64,000 nucleotides of DNA from Neiella litorisoli (GCF_014773395.1 NZ_JACXAF010000024.1:1-64000), one strand, 5' to 3'. Positions 48,444 to 58,755 are shown, counted from the first letter of the stretch. Program-made: numbers and translations. The notes: a model not told the origin generated them from the sequence alone.

Positions 48444-49448
48444 ATGACTGACAGCAATCACTGGATCGAACTGACCAATGCCAATGGCATGCGGGTACGG
48501 CTGGTTGATATTGGTGCCAGTATTGCCAGCATTCAGTTGCCAATGGCCAATGGTGAGATGCGCGAAGTAGTGGTTGGTTGTGATCGGCGTGACGATTATC
48601 TCGACAATCCCGCGTTCCTTGGCGCTAATGTTGGACGCTTCGCCAATCGTATTGAAGCGGGCCAGTTTTCTATTGGCGACCAGCAATACCAAGTGACGAT
48701 TAACCAAGCGCCTAACCATCTCCATGGTGGCAGTCAGTTCAGTCACAATGCTTGGCAGTTAGTCAGCCACGATCGTCAATCTGCGGTGTATCAGTTTGAA
48801 TCGAAGGATGGTGACGAGGGCTATCCGGGCAACTTGGTGGCAAAGGTTCACTATCAGTTGGGTGACAACAACGACTTGAAAATCAGTTATGAGGCAACCG
48901 TTGATCAGCCTTGCCCAGTGAATTTAACCAACCATAGCTACTTTAACCTCGATGCCGAGCAAGCCACTGTGCTTCAACATCAGATGCAAGTGGCGGCGCA
49001 ACATTATTTGCCGGTTCGTGAAGGCGGCATTCCAGAAGGACAGATTGCAACGGTTGCAGACACCAGCTTTGACTTCCGTGTGGCCAAGACCATTGGTGCC
49101 GATCTGCTGAGTGACGAGCAGCAACAGCGGGTCAAAGGTATTGATCATAGCTTTATTATTGAGCCTCAACTGGCCGCCACTGAACCTGCTGCGAAGGTGA
49201 CTTCAGCCGATCGCCAAGTTGTTCTGTCGGTGTTTACCAGTAAGCCAGCGGTGCATATCTATACTGGTAATTTCCTCGGTGGCGTTGCTACCCGTGATGG
49301 CGATGGTGTCGATTATCAGGGCGTCGCTCTTGAGACCCAGTATTTACCCGATGCGCCCAATCAGAACTGGCCTCACCAAAGCTGCATTTTGCAACCCGGT
49401 GAGACCTACAAGCACTTTACTTGCTTCCAATTCAGTATCGAAGATTAA
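48444..49448 (+). CDS. galM: Aldose 1-epimerase (galactose mutarotase)
   Basis: This 334-residue enzyme interconverts anomers of galactose or glucose so that GalK receives the alpha form. It has the ligands [15 protein letters not shown], the catalytic His in [10 protein letters not shown] and the base Glu in [11 protein letters not shown]. No signal peptide is present. It is detached from galETK but borders the agar locus. Its stop overlaps that of the convergent Amt-chemoreceptor gene by four bases. Confidence 0.93.
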   Translation: MTDSNHWIELTNANGMRVRLVDIGASIASIQLPMANGEMREVVVGCDRRDDYLDNPAFLGANVGRFANRIEAGQFSIGDQQYQVTINQAPNHLHGGSQFSHNAWQLVSHDRQSAVYQFESKDGDEGYPGNLVAKVHYQLGDNNDLKISYEATVDQPCPVNLTNHSYFNLDAEQATVLQHQMQVAAQHYLPVREGGIPEGQIATVADTSFDFRVAKTIGADLLSDEQQQRVKGIDHSFIIEPQLAATEPAAKVTSADRQVVLSVFTSKPAVHIYTGNFLGGVATRDGDGVDYQGVALETQYLPDAPNQNWPHQSCILQPGETYKHFTCFQFSIED

Positions 49449-51724
49449 CAGCTGACCGGTTCGTAGCTGCGGTGACGATAGCCTTTAATATCGCTTTCAA
49501 AGCCTTTTACGCTGCTTCGCAATTCCTCTGAAGCTTGCGCCAATTGCGTGGTGCAAGCTTGGTTGCCTTCGGCAATTTGATGCACTTCATCAATCAATTG
49601 ATGAGTCTGCTTTGATAGCTGAGCTTGATGGCTGGCCGAATTGGCGATTTGAACATTGAGGTCGGTAATACTATCAACCACGTTAACCAGTGAGCGTAGT
49701 GCAGTCAGGGTATCTCGCGATTGATCGGCGTTGGTCAGTGCGCTAGCCGAGTAGTCTTTGAGCACCTGAGCAGATGTCGATGCTTCATCCTGCAACGACT
49801 CGATCTGCCCCTGGATCTCTTCGGTGGCGACCTGCGTGCGTTGCGCTAAATGACGCACTTCTTCGGCGACTACGGCAAAGCCTTTGCCATGACTACCTGC
49901 TCGAGCTGACTCGATGGCAGCATTCAATGCCAACAAGTTGGTTTGGCCAGCGATATTTTGAATTAACTCAACAACTTCATTAATGGCATTGGTTTTTAAT
50001 GCCAGTCGATCGGCGCGCTCTGATGCTTGGTGCAAATCGGTTGATAAGCGAGACACGGCATTGGCCAGTTGCTCCACTTGACCAACGCCTTGAGTGACAT
50101 CCTGCTGCGCTTGTGACACTAATTCGGCGCCACGAGTCGACGAGCTTTGGGTGGTTTCGGCTTGGCTTAATACATCGGCCATTAGCTCGTTAATGCTTTT
50201 GGTCAGGCGTTGCTGACGATAGATCCCATCGGCACTGTGATTAACAACCTGATCCAGCTGGGTGCTTTGAACCGAAATATTGCGTGCCGAATCGGCCATT
50301 AAACCAATACTGCTTTGGAATTTATCGAGCAGGTGGTTAAACGCAATGGCTGTCTCGCCAGCTTCGGTTGCTCGCTCGACTGGCGCTCGGTCGGTTAAAT
50401 CGCCGGTTTGAACGATGTGATGCATGGTTTTCATGGTGTCGAGCCAAACCGTTTTAGCGCCGTGTTCGACCACGTTCAAGCCCAGTTCTTCCTCGCTTTC
50501 GGTGACACGCAGGTCGTGGAATACATTGAGCAAGAAGAAGGTGACCAGCCCCATGCCAAAGGCCCAGCCAAAGGTTGTGAACACGCCGGTCAGCTGTACC
50601 ATGAATTGTTCGACATGAGAGCCTGCAAGCAGTTGCGAACTATCGGCGAATAGTGCCACCGCTAAGGAGCCCCAAATACCGCCAACGCCGTGCACTGCAA
50701 CTGCCCCAACTGGATCGTCGAGTTTAAAGCCGTGCAGAATGGCGATTTCAGCACCATACACAATGACAGCGCCGATCAAGCCAATCCAAATCGCGCTGCT
50801 CGGCTCAACAAAAGCACAGCCTGCGGTGATTGATACCAACCCCGCCAAAATACCATTTAATGCTTGTTCGACTCGGACCTTGCCTTGATGTTGCAGCCAC
50901 GACAGCAACAGGCAAGTTAAGCCGCCTGCGCTTGCCGCCAGCAAAGTGTTGACGATGATCTTAGCAATCGCTCCCTCTGCTTTTAAGGTGCTGCCGCCGT
51001 TGAAGCCAAACCAGCCAAACCACAGGATAAATACGCCCAAGGTTGCCAATAACAAGTTGTGGCCGGGGATTTCTTCCACCTCGCCGTTATCATTAAAGCG
51101 CCCTTTACGGGGGCCCAATACAATCACGCCAGCCAGAGCAACCCAAGCGCCAACGGAGTGGACGACAGTTGAACCGGCAAAATCCATAAAGCCTTTACTT
51201 TCCAACCAGCCTTGGCTATCACCCAACAACAGGCTGCCCCAGGCCCAGTGACCGCTGACCGGATAAATGACTAAACTGATAATCACCGAGATAATGAGGT
51301 AGGCACGAAACTTCATTCGTTCGGCAACGGCGCCAGCGACGATGGTGGCCGCGGTACCCACAAATGTTGCTTGGAATAGAAAGAAAGCAAAGTCGAAAGG
51401 TTGATTGAGTAAACTGCCGAAAAAACCTGAGCCACCAAATAAGCCAGAATTGGTTTCACCAAACATCAGGCCAAAACCGACGAACCAGAATGACAACACG
51501 GCAACGGTAAAATCTGAGATATTTTTGACTGCGACGTTGTAGCTATTTTTGGCCCGAATCAGGCCGGATTCAAACATGGTGAAGCCAGCTTGCATGAAAA
51601 ACACTAGGCCGGCGGCGACAACCACCCAAAGTAAATCTATCACCCGTGACTCATCTGCTGCCTGTGCCGGAAGAGCCAATAACAATACGGGTAAGTACCA
51701 CAATCCTTTCACGATAGTCCTCAA
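49445..51724 (-). CDS. Ammonium transporter fused to a methyl-accepting chemotaxis domain
   Basis: This 759-residue fusion has a signal peptide and an 11-helix Amt domain (~25-405). The Amt domain has [20 protein letters not shown], the His pair in [14 protein letters not shown] (~residue 188) and [14 protein letters not shown] (~344), and the NGGSTL region. A HAMP-like linker (~430-475) leads to a full chemoreceptor signalling coiled coil. The tip [19 protein letters not shown] (~591-612) and [13 protein letters not shown] are intact. I infer that ammonium binding or flux in the Amt part controls CheA through the C-terminal part. Amt fusions to kinases and cyclases are known; the chemoreceptor version is unusual. 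No glnK is adjacent. Confidence 0.9.
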   Translation of the reverse strand: MRTIVKGLWYLPVLLLALPAQAADESRVIDLLWVVVAAGLVFFMQAGFTMFESGLIRAKNSYNVAVKNISDFTVAVLSFWFVGFGLMFGETNSGLFGGSGFFGSLLNQPFDFAFFLFQATFVGTAATIVAGAVAERMKFRAYLIISVIISLVIYPVSGHWAWGSLLLGDSQGWLESKGFMDFAGSTVVHSVGAWVALAGVIVLGPRKGRFNDNGEVEEIPGHNLLLATLGVFILWFGWFGFNGGSTLKAEGAIAKIIVNTLLAASAGGLTCLLLSWLQHQGKVRVEQALNGILAGLVSITAGCAFVEPSSAIWIGLIGAVIVYGAEIAILHGFKLDDPVGAVAVHGVGGIWGSLAVALFADSSQLLAGSHVEQFMVQLTGVFTTFGWAFGMGLVTFFLLNVFHDLRVTESEEELGLNVVEHGAKTVWLDTMKTMHHIVQTGDLTDRAPVERATEAGETAIAFNHLLDKFQSSIGLMADSARNISVQSTQLDQVVNHSADGIYRQQRLTKSINELMADVLSQAETTQSSSTRGAELVSQAQQDVTQGVGQVEQLANAVSRLSTDLHQASERADRLALKTNAINEVVELIQNIAGQTNLLALNAAIESARAGSHGKGFAVVAEEVRHLAQRTQVATEEIQGQIESLQDEASTSAQVLKDYSASALTNADQSRDTLTALRSLVNVVDSITDLNVQIANSASHQAQLSKQTHQLIDEVHQIAEGNQACTTQLAQASEELRSSVKGFESDIKGYRHRSYEPVSC

Positions 51725-51999
51725 ATTTTATTGTCGATGCGCCGTTGCATCGCTGTAGCATTCTTCACATCTGTAATAAAAAGTAAACATTTTGAATGAC
51801 TTACGACAATTTTGAGGTTTTATTCGATCTGCTTTGGTGCGTTATATTTATTTTTTGCCCTTTTGGTGTGCGTGGCGGATCTCAATGGTGCAAAATTTAT
51901 TGCAGTGGTTAAAAAGTATGCCGGTACTGATTGTTTTGCCAGCGCTCAACTGATTGACGCTGGCCTCTTGACACTAGCCGAAATTATCTCTTTGGATTG
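51725..51999. other. Gap upstream of the Amt-chemoreceptor gene
   Basis: These 275 bases hold the promoter of the Amt fusion. No sigma-54 type element (GG-N10-GC) is evident to me. A TTG-initiated 67-codon frame here (51812-52015) is not accepted. Confidence 0.4.
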
Positions 52000-53199
52000 C
52001 TATGGCTGTGATTGATTCGACTTCGAAAACGCTTGTTGCAGTTGCTGTAACGAAACGCCGAGTAATGCTTTGCTCAGCTTGCTGAGCTGTTGCTGATCGC
52101 CACTGAAGTGGTAGGTGTTGTGGTAGTGACTCAAGCGCTCACCAACGGCGAGCTCTCGGGCATGAGAAGACGTCTCTAGTTCATAAAATGGGCCGGGCCG
52201 ACCATTTTCCAGCAAGCCGTAGTTAAAGATATTGGTGACATCACCGCCGTATGGATCGACATCATCCTGCCATACCGAGTTGACGTAACTGCCATCTGCC
52301 GGTGGCTCAAATTGAAACTTAACAATGGTCAGCAGATTCAACTCAGCGTTGTAACTGCCCATGATCGGTTTAGTGTATTCCGGCGCGATGCCGATCTTAT
52401 TCATGTAGCTGGCATCGGCGTTGTAGAACACAGTATCGTCAACGATGTTGGTGTGGCTGGCTTTGGTCGGAGTGAAATAGGATGTGACCTCGGCGAGTGG
52501 TTGGCTCAGCGGAATGGCAATGGTGGCATTGGGATAGAAACAACCTAACTCCCAAATGGATACCAAGCCGGTTTGCCGAGACAATGCTTGGTTAGCCGTG
52601 TTGGTGAGTGTCGTCGACGCACTAAAACCAATAGCCTGAATGCCTTCGGGAATGGTTACCGCTAGCGATTTGGCCAGCTCGGCAGTATCAAACAAATGCA
52701 AGGTTCGGCTGACATGAAAATTGAATTCAGTTTCCATGTGATTGATAAGGCGAATGTCTTGCTCGAATGTCACTTGTTGTGGTGTTTGATTGACGATATC
52801 AAAAGCAACAGTGGTAATGGCCGGTTGATAATGGACGGTTTCTGCTACTTGCGCCGTGCCTGGCTTGAAAAACAGGGCATACGGGCCTTTTTCTGGGCCG
52901 AACCACAAACGACTGACACCGCCCACATTGAGGTTTTCAATCTCACTCAGATCTTGCTTGAGCAATTCTCGGTCGAACCAGCCGATGCTATCGCCTTGAT
53001 CGCCTGTCATGCTGCTCACCATGGCACGGCCCTGAAACTCGGCTAACACTGCCAGACGATTGTCGCCGCTGGTTAACACAATGGGTTGGTAGTTCTCGGC
53101 TAACAGCGCCAAGTCTGACTGAAAGCTAGCCGCTTGGCTGAAATGAATTGAAGTCATAGTGATGAAAAGAGCTGCAATGGAGTAAGCAAAGCGCGTCAT
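52000..53199 (-). CDS. Secreted protein of unknown function (possibly DUF6786)
   Basis: The 399-residue product has a signal peptide (MTRFAYSIAALFITMTSIHFSQA) and a beta-rich mature part with many aromatic and Asn/Asp residues, such as GWFDRELL, LWFGPEKGPYALFF, FEPPADGSYVNSVWQDDVDPYGGD and SSHARELAVGERLSHYHNTYHF. The His/Arg-rich end and general layout resemble beta-sandwich proteins such as DUF6786 or aldose epimerase-like folds, but this is a weak impression. It follows no recognisable operon. A periplasmic carbohydrate-related role is possible, not shown. Confidence 0.6.
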   Translation of the reverse strand: MTRFAYSIAALFITMTSIHFSQAASFQSDLALLAENYQPIVLTSGDNRLAVLAEFQGRAMVSSMTGDQGDSIGWFDRELLKQDLSEIENLNVGGVSRLWFGPEKGPYALFFKPGTAQVAETVHYQPAITTVAFDIVNQTPQQVTFEQDIRLINHMETEFNFHVSRTLHLFDTAELAKSLAVTIPEGIQAIGFSASTTLTNTANQALSRQTGLVSIWELGCFYPNATIAIPLSQPLAEVTSYFTPTKASHTNIVDDTVFYNADASYMNKIGIAPEYTKPIMGSYNAELNLLTIVKFQFEPPADGSYVNSVWQDDVDPYGGDVTNIFNYGLLENGRPGPFYELETSSHARELAVGERLSHYHNTYHFSGDQQQLSKLSKALLGVSLQQLQQAFSKSNQSQP

Positions 53200-53313
53200 A
53201 GTTGCAATTGAATTATGGTTAACAATTTACAATTTATTTTAAGGAGAGATGATGAAAGAAGATGAGAGCTGGATCGGCTTTACGGAACTGTCTTGCTGAT
53301 TTTGACTACCTAC

Positions 53314-53691
53314 TTAGAGTTGATTCGACTCCGACCATTCGCGCAATTTGTCTAAGCACTCTAATGCCGACTGGCCAAACGGTGTCAGTTCGTAGGTGAC
53401 GGCGACAGGCCGGTCACTAATAACCTTGCGAATGACCATGCCGTTGCTTTCCAATTCTTTTAGCCGCTGATCGACCATTTTCTTGCTGGCGCCACCGAGC
53501 ATGCGACTCAAATCATTGAATCGAACCGGGCCGTCCTTGAGGTGATAGATGATCGAACCGGTCCATTTGCCGCCAATCATTCGCATGCCTTTTTCAATTG
53601 AGCAAGGTTCAAGGCATGGATTGATGGCTTTTTTTCGACCGTAATCATCTGTTTCTAAATAACTTTTCAAATCCGACCTCAAAAAACACAT
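53314..53691 (-). CDS. HxlR-family transcriptional regulator
   Basis: The 125-residue winged-helix regulator has the HxlR core: PCSIEKGMRMIGGKWTGSII with the conserved Cys, RFNDLSRMLGGASKKMVDQRLKELE as recognition helix, and ITPFG-like YELTPFGQSALE. Members such as YodB/HypR sense quinones or diamide through the conserved Cys. It is divergent from a quinone reductase/CMD/GST operon, which fits that role. An inverted repeat GGTTACC...GGTAACT begins directly upstream of its start codon. Confidence 0.9.
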   Translation of the reverse strand: MCFLRSDLKSYLETDDYGRKKAINPCLEPCSIEKGMRMIGGKWTGSIIYHLKDGPVRFNDLSRMLGGASKKMVDQRLKELESNGMVIRKVISDRPVAVTYELTPFGQSALECLDKLREWSESNQL

Positions 53692-53735
53692 AGGTTACCA
53701 AAAGGTAACTAATTGAAATTGGTTTGTAGGTTACC
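53692..53735. promoter_or_regulatory. Candidate HxlR operator region
   Basis: An inverted repeat of GGTTACC (53693-53699) and GGTAACT (53704-53710) is followed by a further copy AGGTTACC (53728-53735). They lie between the HxlR gene and the mdaB-like operon, close enough to control both. Confidence 0.55.
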
Positions 53736-53811
53736 ATAATAAACCGAAGTGCAACAGATTGAGTACTAGACTAAGTACCGCAGTAGACAATCCAACTGAG
53801 GAGCCATCACA

Positions 53812-54396
53812 GTGAGTCACGTTTTAATTATCAATGCCCATGAACCTTCACCCTATTCGGAGGGCAAATTGAATGCTTCGTTGGTTGCGCAAGCCAATGC
53901 AACGCTCGAAGCCAAAGGCCATCAAGTGCGAGTGGTGACAATGCAGGATGACATCGTTGTTGAGGAGCAGCTGGCGCATTTTGAATGGGCCGATCGAGTG
54001 ATCTTACAAACGCCAATCAATTGGATGACGATTCCATGGTCTTTTAAGAAATACATGGATGAAGTGTTTACCGCGGGCATGGGGGGCGCATTGTGTCACT
54101 TTGATGGTCGTACGCCGGAACAGCCGAATAAAAATTATGGCACAGGCGGTACCCGAACGAATACCAAGTACATGTTGTCGCTGACCTTTAATGCACCAGA
54201 GGCGTCGTTCAATGATGCCAGCGAATACTTGTTCCAAGGTAAAAGTGTTGATGACTTGATGATGCACATGCATGCCAATTTCCGCTTCTTTGGGATGACG
54301 GCACTACCAACCTTCGCCTGCTTTGATGTGATGAAGAACCCCAATGTCGAAGCCGACTTCAAACGCTTTGCCGCGCACTTGAATGCCCATTTCTAA
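53812..54396 (+). CDS. mdaB: NAD(P)H:quinone oxidoreductase, MdaB-like flavodoxin-fold
   Basis: This 194-residue flavoprotein has a flavodoxin-like N-terminus ([18 protein letters not shown]), the FMN/FAD-side segment [21 protein letters not shown] and [20 protein letters not shown]. MdaB reduces quinones by two electrons, avoiding semiquinone. The start is GTG at 53812 with GAGGAG upstream. It is first of a three-gene operon divergent from the HxlR gene. Confidence 0.87.
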   Translation: MSHVLIINAHEPSPYSEGKLNASLVAQANATLEAKGHQVRVVTMQDDIVVEEQLAHFEWADRVILQTPINWMTIPWSFKKYMDEVFTAGMGGALCHFDGRTPEQPNKNYGTGGTRTNTKYMLSLTFNAPEASFNDASEYLFQGKSVDDLMMHMHANFRFFGMTALPTFACFDVMKNPNVEADFKRFAAHLNAHF

Positions 54397-54429
54397 CCCT
54401 TGATACAACTCACCAGCTAGGAGCTACCC

Positions 54430-54987
54430 ATGTTCACTTACTACGAGCTAGATAACGCACCGGAAGAGTCCAAGCCTTTGATGGAGCAGTCGTTAAAAGG
54501 TTTTGGCATGCTACCCAACTTGCACAAAATACTCGCCGAAGCGCCAGCGACGTACGAGGCGTATAACACCACTTTTTCTTTGTTTATGAATAACACCACG
54601 CTATCGCCGATCGAGCAGCAGGTGGTATTCATGACGTCCAACTTTGAGAACAACTGCCACTATTGCGTGCCGGGTCATACTTGGATGATGAAAGCTGGAA
54701 AAATGCCGGAAGAAGTGATTGAAGCGCTGCGCGAAGGCACCGTGATCCCCGATGCCAAGCTGCAAGCGTTGCATGATTTTGCCAAAGCCTTGCTCGACCA
54801 ACGCGGCCATATTGGCGATGACAAATTACAGGCATTTCTGGCTGCCGGTTACTCCAAGCGACAAGCGCTGGAAGTGCTAACGGGACTGGCGTCTAAATTG
54901 ATTTCCAATTTCACCAATGCGCTGACCCATACCGAAGTCGACGCGCCAATGAAGGCATTCGCCTGGACCCATCCATCACAGCGATAA
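54430..54987 (+). CDS. Carboxymuconolactone decarboxylase/AhpD-like protein
   Basis: This 185-residue all-helical protein has the AhpD-type redox motif CHYC with a following His (NNCHYCVPGHTWMM, ~residues 75-85). Such proteins act as thiol-dependent peroxidases or partners of peroxiredoxins. Between a quinone reductase and a GST gene, and under an HxlR regulator, it fits protection against quinones or peroxides. Confidence 0.85.
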   Translation: MFTYYELDNAPEESKPLMEQSLKGFGMLPNLHKILAEAPATYEAYNTTFSLFMNNTTLSPIEQQVVFMTSNFENNCHYCVPGHTWMMKAGKMPEEVIEALREGTVIPDAKLQALHDFAKALLDQRGHIGDDKLQAFLAAGYSKRQALEVLTGLASKLISNFTNALTHTEVDAPMKAFAWTHPSQR

Positions 54988-55003
54988 GGAGCAACGCAAG
55001 ATC

Positions 55004-55729
55004 ATGAGCACAGCAAAAGATATTCATCTGTACACAGCCTCGACCATGAATGGCTGGAAACCTGTGATCTTCTTGGAAGAAGCTGGGGTGGAGTACGATC
55101 TGACGTATATCGATTTTTCCAAGAAAGAACAGAAAGCGCCGGAGTACGTCAAGCTCAACCCGAACGGTCGCATTCCGACCATTGTTGATCGCTCTAACGA
55201 TGACTTTGTGGTTTTCGAGTCGGGCGCAATTCTTTGGTATTTAGCTGAGAAATACGGCAAGTTCCTCCCTGAAGACGCCAATGAGCGGTCGCAAACCTTG
55301 CAGTGGTTGATGTTCCAAATGGGTGGCGTCGGGCCAATGATGGGGCAGGCCATGTATTTTCAGCGGATTGCCGCCAAGCAAGGCGAAGAACATCCTTTCG
55401 CCATCAAACGTTATGTCGATGAGAGCCGTCGTCTGATGGAAGTATTGAACAGTCGTTTGCAAGGTCGCGACTATCTGGTTAGCGATCAATACACCATTGC
55501 AGACATGGCGACGTACCCATGGGCCAGAGCGTACTATTGGGCCAATGTCTCCGTCGATGGTTTGCCGCATTTGCAGGCGTGGTTTGACCGTATCGATGGT
55601 CGCGAAGCAACTCAGCGCGCGCTCGAGATCCCAAAACCGTTTTGGGCGTTCTTTGGTAAAGGCGATGTCGCCGCCCAAGAACGGGAAAATGCCGAGCGTT
55701 TTAAGAGCGATGTGAGCAAATCGAAATGA
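55004..55729 (+). CDS. Glutathione S-transferase, Ure2p/Nu-class-like
   Basis: The 241-residue product has an N-terminal thioredoxin fold (YTASTMNGWKPVIFLEEAGVEY, then NPNGRIPTIVD and ESGAILWYLAEKYG) and an all-helical C-terminal domain (DYLVSDQYTIADMATYPW). The NG-x-K active-site pattern resembles YfcG/YghU, which have glutathione disulfide reductase activity. It is the third gene of the HxlR-linked operon. Confidence 0.87.
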   Translation: MSTAKDIHLYTASTMNGWKPVIFLEEAGVEYDLTYIDFSKKEQKAPEYVKLNPNGRIPTIVDRSNDDFVVFESGAILWYLAEKYGKFLPEDANERSQTLQWLMFQMGGVGPMMGQAMYFQRIAAKQGEEHPFAIKRYVDESRRLMEVLNSRLQGRDYLVSDQYTIADMATYPWARAYYWANVSVDGLPHLQAWFDRIDGREATQRALEIPKPFWAFFGKGDVAAQERENAERFKSDVSKSK

Positions 55730-55849
55730 TGCAACTGCTCACTCCATGCTAGCATTAGGGCTTTGAAACTGGGGTGGTCTTAATCCGCCTGAAAGTCGTA
55801 AGGTCGATATGAAATCGACTTGTCGTAGCAGCAAGGAGTGAAAGGAAGC

Positions 55850-57439
55850 ATGCGTCATATTTATTTAGGTTTACTGGTCTCAGCCGTTTTAACCGGTTGC
55901 GGAGGCGGCGGTGGTGGCTCATCGACTGCCGGCTCCAATCCAACGCCTTCGCAGCCAGATGGCCGCTGGCAGCAAGGGGTGTTTGAACCATCCACCGACT
56001 TTGAAGCCAAGTGCGAAGTGGTTCGTACACATCTGGATATCAACGGCAATTATTACCCAGATGAACAGGGTTCAGAGGAAGATGAAAAGCTCTGGTTGCG
56101 CTCTTGGAGCCATGAAACCTACCTTTGGTACGATGAAATCATCGATCGAAACCCAGCGAACTATGCCTCGCCACAGAGTTACTTTGAGGTGTTAAAAACC
56201 ACAGCCAAAACGGCGTCAGGTGCTAACAAAGATAACTTCCATTTTTATGAGTCGACCGATGACTTTGAGGCGTATTCTCAATCAGGTACTCAGACCGGCT
56301 ACGGCATCAATTGGCGCTTTATTGCCAGTGCGCCGCCGCGAGATATTCGTGTCACCTCAGTCGAAAGCCAATCGTCGGCAGGGCTTGCCGGTGTCGCTCG
56401 CGGCGACAAGCTGATCCGAATTAATGACGAGGACGTGATTAACGGCAATAACGTTGATTTCTTCAACGATGCGCTATTCCCCGCTGAGGAAAATAGCCAG
56501 TACAGTTTCACTTTTGAGCGCGTTGATGGCAGCGAAGTGACCTTCAACCTGTCTTCGGGGGTGTTTGAGCAAAGCTTCGTTAATAACGTAGCGATTTTGG
56601 CCACCGATTCTGGTTCGGCCGGTTATGTCCGCTTTGATGGATTTCAGCGCCCAGCGCAAACGCCGCTGATTGAAGGTTTTCAGCAGTTTGTCGATGCCAA
56701 TGTCAGCGATTTAATTCTCGACCTGCGCTACAACGGCGGCGGCTTATTAGCCATGTCATCTCAGCTCGCTTTCATGATTGCCGGTGAGCAGCAAACCGCT
56801 GGCAAGATTTTTGAAACCCTACAATACAACGATCAATTCCCATCTGATAATTCAGCAACGCCTTTTTACACGCAGGAGATTGACTGGGAGCGCGGCGTGT
56901 TGACCAACAATCGACTGCCTACCTTGAACCTTGAGCGAGTCTTTGTCATTGCCACCGACAACACTTGTTCCGCCAGCGAATCCTTGATGAACAGCCTCAA
57001 AGGTATTGACGTTGAGGTCATTCAAATTGGCGGTACGACCTGTGGTAAGCCTTACGGTTTTGTGCCAACCGATAACTGTGGCACCACCTATTACACCATT
57101 CAGTTCCAAGGCGTAAATGACAAAGGCTTTGGCGATTATGCCGATGGCTTTAAGCCGACAGAAACACCGCTTTATGATGATGAGTTGCTAGGCTGTGTGG
57201 TTGCAGATGACTTTACGCAGCCGTTGGGAGATACCAACGAAGGCATGCTTTCTGCGACCTTGGCGCGGTTAAACACCGGCAGTTGCCCGTTGAATGCTAG
57301 CGGCGTGGCCCAGACTAGTGTGAAAACCAAAGCAGGCAATAACCTGCTGAGTGAATTGTCGGTATTTGATCCAAACAATCGTGTCTTGCTTCAGAACAAT
57401 CGCATCTACCTGCCGATTAAGGACCAAGCCGATGACTAA
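55850..57439 (+). CDS. S41-family peptidase lipoprotein
   Basis: The ~529-residue product starts with a lipoprotein signal (MRHIYLGLLVSAVLTGC) and a Gly-rich linker. A PDZ-like domain follows (~170-235, SSAGLAGVARGDKLIRIND). The tail-specific protease core contains ILDLRYNGGGLL, the serine in ATDNTCSASESLMNSL and the Lys in GTTCGKPYGF, so catalysis should be intact. It probably acts on proteins at the periplasmic face of a membrane. The ATG at 55850 follows GAAAGGA; a GTG at 55838 is an alternative. It overlaps the next gene by eight bases. Confidence 0.87.
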   Translation: MRHIYLGLLVSAVLTGCGGGGGGSSTAGSNPTPSQPDGRWQQGVFEPSTDFEAKCEVVRTHLDINGNYYPDEQGSEEDEKLWLRSWSHETYLWYDEIIDRNPANYASPQSYFEVLKTTAKTASGANKDNFHFYESTDDFEAYSQSGTQTGYGINWRFIASAPPRDIRVTSVESQSSAGLAGVARGDKLIRINDEDVINGNNVDFFNDALFPAEENSQYSFTFERVDGSEVTFNLSSGVFEQSFVNNVAILATDSGSAGYVRFDGFQRPAQTPLIEGFQQFVDANVSDLILDLRYNGGGLLAMSSQLAFMIAGEQQTAGKIFETLQYNDQFPSDNSATPFYTQEIDWERGVLTNNRLPTLNLERVFVIATDNTCSASESLMNSLKGIDVEVIQIGGTTCGKPYGFVPTDNCGTTYYTIQFQGVNDKGFGDYADGFKPTETPLYDDELLGCVVADDFTQPLGDTNEGMLSATLARLNTGSCPLNASGVAQTSVKTKAGNNLLSELSVFDPNNRVLLQNNRIYLPIKDQADD

Positions 57440-57818
57440 ACTACTGACGGCGCTGCATTGCAGTATTCTACTGTTGGCAATCGGAGGATGTATGAGTACT
57501 GTTGCCGATACCAATGAGCCCGTAGCGGCGGTGGTTGCCAGCGGTGACGCGAATAAACAAGCACTGGAGCGTGCTGCTTCTGAGTTGCTGTTTGGCCGTC
57601 AGATTCGCTTTTCGGCGACTGCTTTTACCGATAGCAGCCGAGTCTCTATCGAGAAAAACCAAACTCGAGATGGCCAAGGGCTGCCGTTAAATGGTCGCGA
57701 GTTGCAAGCTGAGGTGATTGTTTTTTCGTTGTGGAAGCAAGCTGAGCAATGTTGGCTGAAACGTGAAGATACTGAGAAACAGGTATTGGTGGAAGGCGTC
57801 GACTGCCAGTCTATTTAG
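57432..57818 (+). CDS. Small lipoprotein, hypothetical
   Basis: The 128-residue product has a lipobox (SILLLAIGGC) after a short hydrophobic segment. The rest is an unrecognised small domain with two cysteines (EQCWLKRED and EGVDCQSI). It starts inside the end of the S41 gene (eight-base overlap), so the two are translationally coupled, and the protein may assist or be processed by the peptidase. An earlier in-frame ATG at 57351 lies within the S41 gene and would remove the lipobox position. Confidence 0.7.
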   Translation: MTKLLTALHCSILLLAIGGCMSTVADTNEPVAAVVASGDANKQALERAASELLFGRQIRFSATAFTDSSRVSIEKNQTRDGQGLPLNGRELQAEVIVFSLWKQAEQCWLKREDTEKQVLVEGVDCQSI

Positions 57819-57840
57819 CCTACTCTGAGCAAGGAAATCT

Positions 57841-57866
57841 AAGGCGGACTTTGGTCCGCCTTTTTT
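57841..57866 (+). terminator. Terminator of the S41 operon
   Basis: The stem AAGGCGGAC/GTCCGCCTT is followed by TTTTTT. Confidence 0.88.
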
Positions 57867-57900
57867 GGTCCGTTCAACATTCTTGTGGTTGCTAAGATGA

Positions 57901-58755
57901 TCAACCCTGCGCTGCCTGAAATTGCTGGCGGTATTTCAACGGGGTTTGCTTCATGATGGTTTTGAATTGGCGGTGAAAGAACGCCATGTTCTGGTAGCCG
58001 CAGCGATAGCCAATTTCTTCCACTGGTTCATCGGTACGGATCAGTAGGCCGCACGCTTGAGTCACACGGTATTCATTGAGATACGAGGTAAAGGTTTTTT
58101 TGAATACCCGCTTAAAGTATTTGGAAAACGACACCGGTGTCATATTGGTGAGGTCTGCCATTTGCTGAGCGTCGATTTTCTGCTCGTAGTTGGCCGCGAC
58201 ATAATTGAGGATATTCTCGATTCGCTTTGAGGCGTTATTGTCCTGATATTGAATGCCACCATGGCTGATTGGCTTGGCATCTAAGGTGGTGAGATCTTGC
58301 AGCAATGCCATAAAAGCCAGTAGCCGCTCAAACGGTTTGGCTCGGACCAGTTCGCGCATTCGCTCACCAATAAAAGGCACTTTATAGCCTGAAAACAATA
58401 GTCCCGATTCACAGTTCATTAGCAGTTTTCGAATGGCGCTGAACTCGGACTTCTCCATCCAGTTGTCACCCAATAAATCGGCACTCCATTGAATAAATAC
58501 CGAACTGACCTGCTCACCATCATTGACGTTGCTTTTCCAACAGTGAGGTAAGTGCGGGCCCATGAGCGCCAGTTCACCATCACCAAAGTGGCGGATGGCG
58601 TTGCCGGTATAAGCCGTACCTGTGCCTGAAATGATGTAGGTCAGTTCCCACTCGGGGTGGTAATGCCACGGAAAGGTAAAGCCCTCACCTTTGTAACGTC
58701 CGGCGTAAAACGATTGTTCTCGACTATGGGGGATGTGCTCAAGAATGGGTCTCAT
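57901..58755 (-). CDS. AraC-family transcriptional regulator
   Basis: The 284-residue product has an N-terminal cupin-like sensor domain (FPWHYHPEWELTYIISGTGT) and a C-terminal pair of helix-turn-helix motifs (DAQQMADLTNMTPVSFSKYFKRVF and EEIGYRCGYQNMAFFHRQFK). It is divergent from the kinase-isomerase-aldolase operon and is its likely activator, responding to the sugar or an intermediate. No operator pattern stood out to me in the 167-base gap. Confidence 0.9.
   Translation of the reverse strand: MRPILEHIPHSREQSFYAGRYKGEGFTFPWHYHPEWELTYIISGTGTAYTGNAIRHFGDGELALMGPHLPHCWKSNVNDGEQVSSVFIQWSADLLGDNWMEKSEFSAIRKLLMNCESGLLFSGYKVPFIGERMRELVRAKPFERLLAFMALLQDLTTLDAKPISHGGIQYQDNNASKRIENILNYVAANYEQKIDAQQMADLTNMTPVSFSKYFKRVFKKTFTSYLNEYRVTQACGLLIRTDEPVEEIGYRCGYQNMAFFHRQFKTIMKQTPLKYRQQFQAAQG

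Noticed and set aside
51812-52015. 67-codon plus-strand frame with a hydrophobic start
   Set aside because: It begins with TTG without a ribosome site and runs into the end of the convergent 52000 gene.
53216-53227. ATGGTTAACAAT upstream of the secreted 52000 protein as another operator
   Set aside because: It has mismatches in both halves; it could be a distant relative of the motif but is not better than AT-rich chance.
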